Of a stretch of 64,000 nt of DNA, positions 63,732 to 64,000 are shown one piece after another. A program made the position numbers and the translations under genes. The notes under the pieces were generated by a model. The model was given only the letters and a program-made list of their open reading frames with translations, did no database searches and was not told the origin of the DNA. Source of the stretch: Planctomycetota bacterium (GTDB lineage Bacteria; Planctomycetota; UBA1135; GCA-002686595); the NCBI GenBank assembly GCA_016795205.1, contig JAEUHZ010000033.1, positions 1-64,000 on the forward strand, in the 5' to 3' direction. Numbering within the stretch: position 1 is the stretch's first letter; each line of letters starts with the position of its first letter.

Positions 63732-64000
63732 CCGCCACGACGGCTCTGGCGAGCGCGCTGTACGAGGGACGCGTGCGCCACCGCCGCCACGGACCGCGGC
63801 CGCACGAGTTCGCGTACGACGTCCACATGCTGTTCCTCGACCTCGGGGAGCTCGACCTCGTGTTCCGCGATCGTTGGCTGTGGTCCACGAGCCGCGCCGC
63901 GCCCGTCCGCTGGCAGCGCGGGGACTACCTCGGGGATCCCACGCGCCCACTCGACGAGTGCGTGCGGGACCTGGTGGCCGAGTCGACCGGGCAGCGCCCG
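63728..64000 (+). CDS. DUF1365 protein (3' end outside window)
   Basis: Only the first 91 codons are in the window. The start is GTG 63728, overlapping the flavoprotein stop. The N-terminus LYEGRVRHRRHGPRPHEFAY followed by DVHMLFLDLGELDLVF is the clear signature of DUF1365. This family is almost always encoded next to the FAD amine-oxidase-like protein and a CFA-type methyltransferase. The function is unknown. The remainder, and probably more lipid-modification genes, lie to the right. Confidence 0.88.
   Translation, partial: MTATTALASALYEGRVRHRRHGPRPHEFAYDVHMLFLDLGELDLVFRDRWLWSTSRAAPVRWQRGDYLGDPTRPLDECVRDLVAESTGQRP

Overview
The window is about 70% GC and codes on both strands with little spacing. 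The most likely source is a Planctomycetota bacterium; Myxococcota or Acidobacteriota are less likely. The clues are an alternative complex III operon joined to a caa3-type oxidase, several sulfatase-fold lipoproteins, an HDOD-REC-GGDEF protein, GHL10-like proteins and a SigK/RskA-like sigma/anti-sigma pair. No rRNA, CRISPR array, insertion sequence or prophage gene was seen. One tRNA gene (Leu, anticodon UAG) is present.

Layout. 1-2.8 kb: a cut-off ferritin-like protein, a zinc-ribbon membrane protein, tRNA-Leu and a nitrilase-family hydrolase. 2.8-12.6 kb: a surface-glycan region with two GT2 glycosyltransferases, two polytopic GT39-like proteins and a WecD/WecE-like pair for an N-acetylated 4-amino-4,6-dideoxy sugar. 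It also holds two sulfatase-fold lipoproteins whose nucleophile position is Thr. 12.6-20.3 kb: an HtrA protease, an NhaD antiporter, an aldo/keto reductase, a CPBP-like membrane protein without the usual Glu pair, a secreted cyanophycinase-like peptidase and an ECF sigma/anti-sigma pair. 20.4-23.7 kb: a tight three-gene operon (diaminopentanoate-dehydrogenase-like, alpha-oxoamine synthase, LysA-like decarboxylase) that matches no pathway known to me. 23.7-24.5 kb: two adjacent small genes that are both broken.

24.7-39.3 kb: a serine beta-lactamase-like hydrolase, a canonical Cys-type arylsulfatase, a GHL10 hydrolase, the HDOD-REC-GGDEF protein, a sugar kinase/Na+ symporter pair, a degenerate GHL10-like protein, a LemA-TPM-TPM operon and a NagB deaminase. 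Kinase, symporter and NagB suggest amino-sugar salvage. 39.4-45.8 kb: pstSCAB on the minus strand. PstC and PstA are very long, and PstC carries a WD40-like periplasmic insert. A 15-bp perfect hairpin separates pstS from pstC. A 1-kb non-coding region follows.

46.8-59.5 kb: actABCDEF, a small membrane protein, sco, then coxBACD. This encodes electron flow from quinol through alternative complex III to cytochrome-c-fused subunit II and an A2-type oxygen reductase. A strong hairpin ends it. 59.6-64 kb: a second tight operon (DUF1295, CFA-type methyltransferase, delta-9-like desaturase, FAD amine oxidase, DUF1365, cut off at the window end) that probably modifies membrane acyl chains.

Many operon genes overlap by 1-4 bases (ATGA, GTGA, TGATG, TTGA), which suggests translational coupling. 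Several first-in-operon genes have a -10-like hexamer only 6-10 bases before the start codon, which suggests leaderless or very short-leader transcripts.
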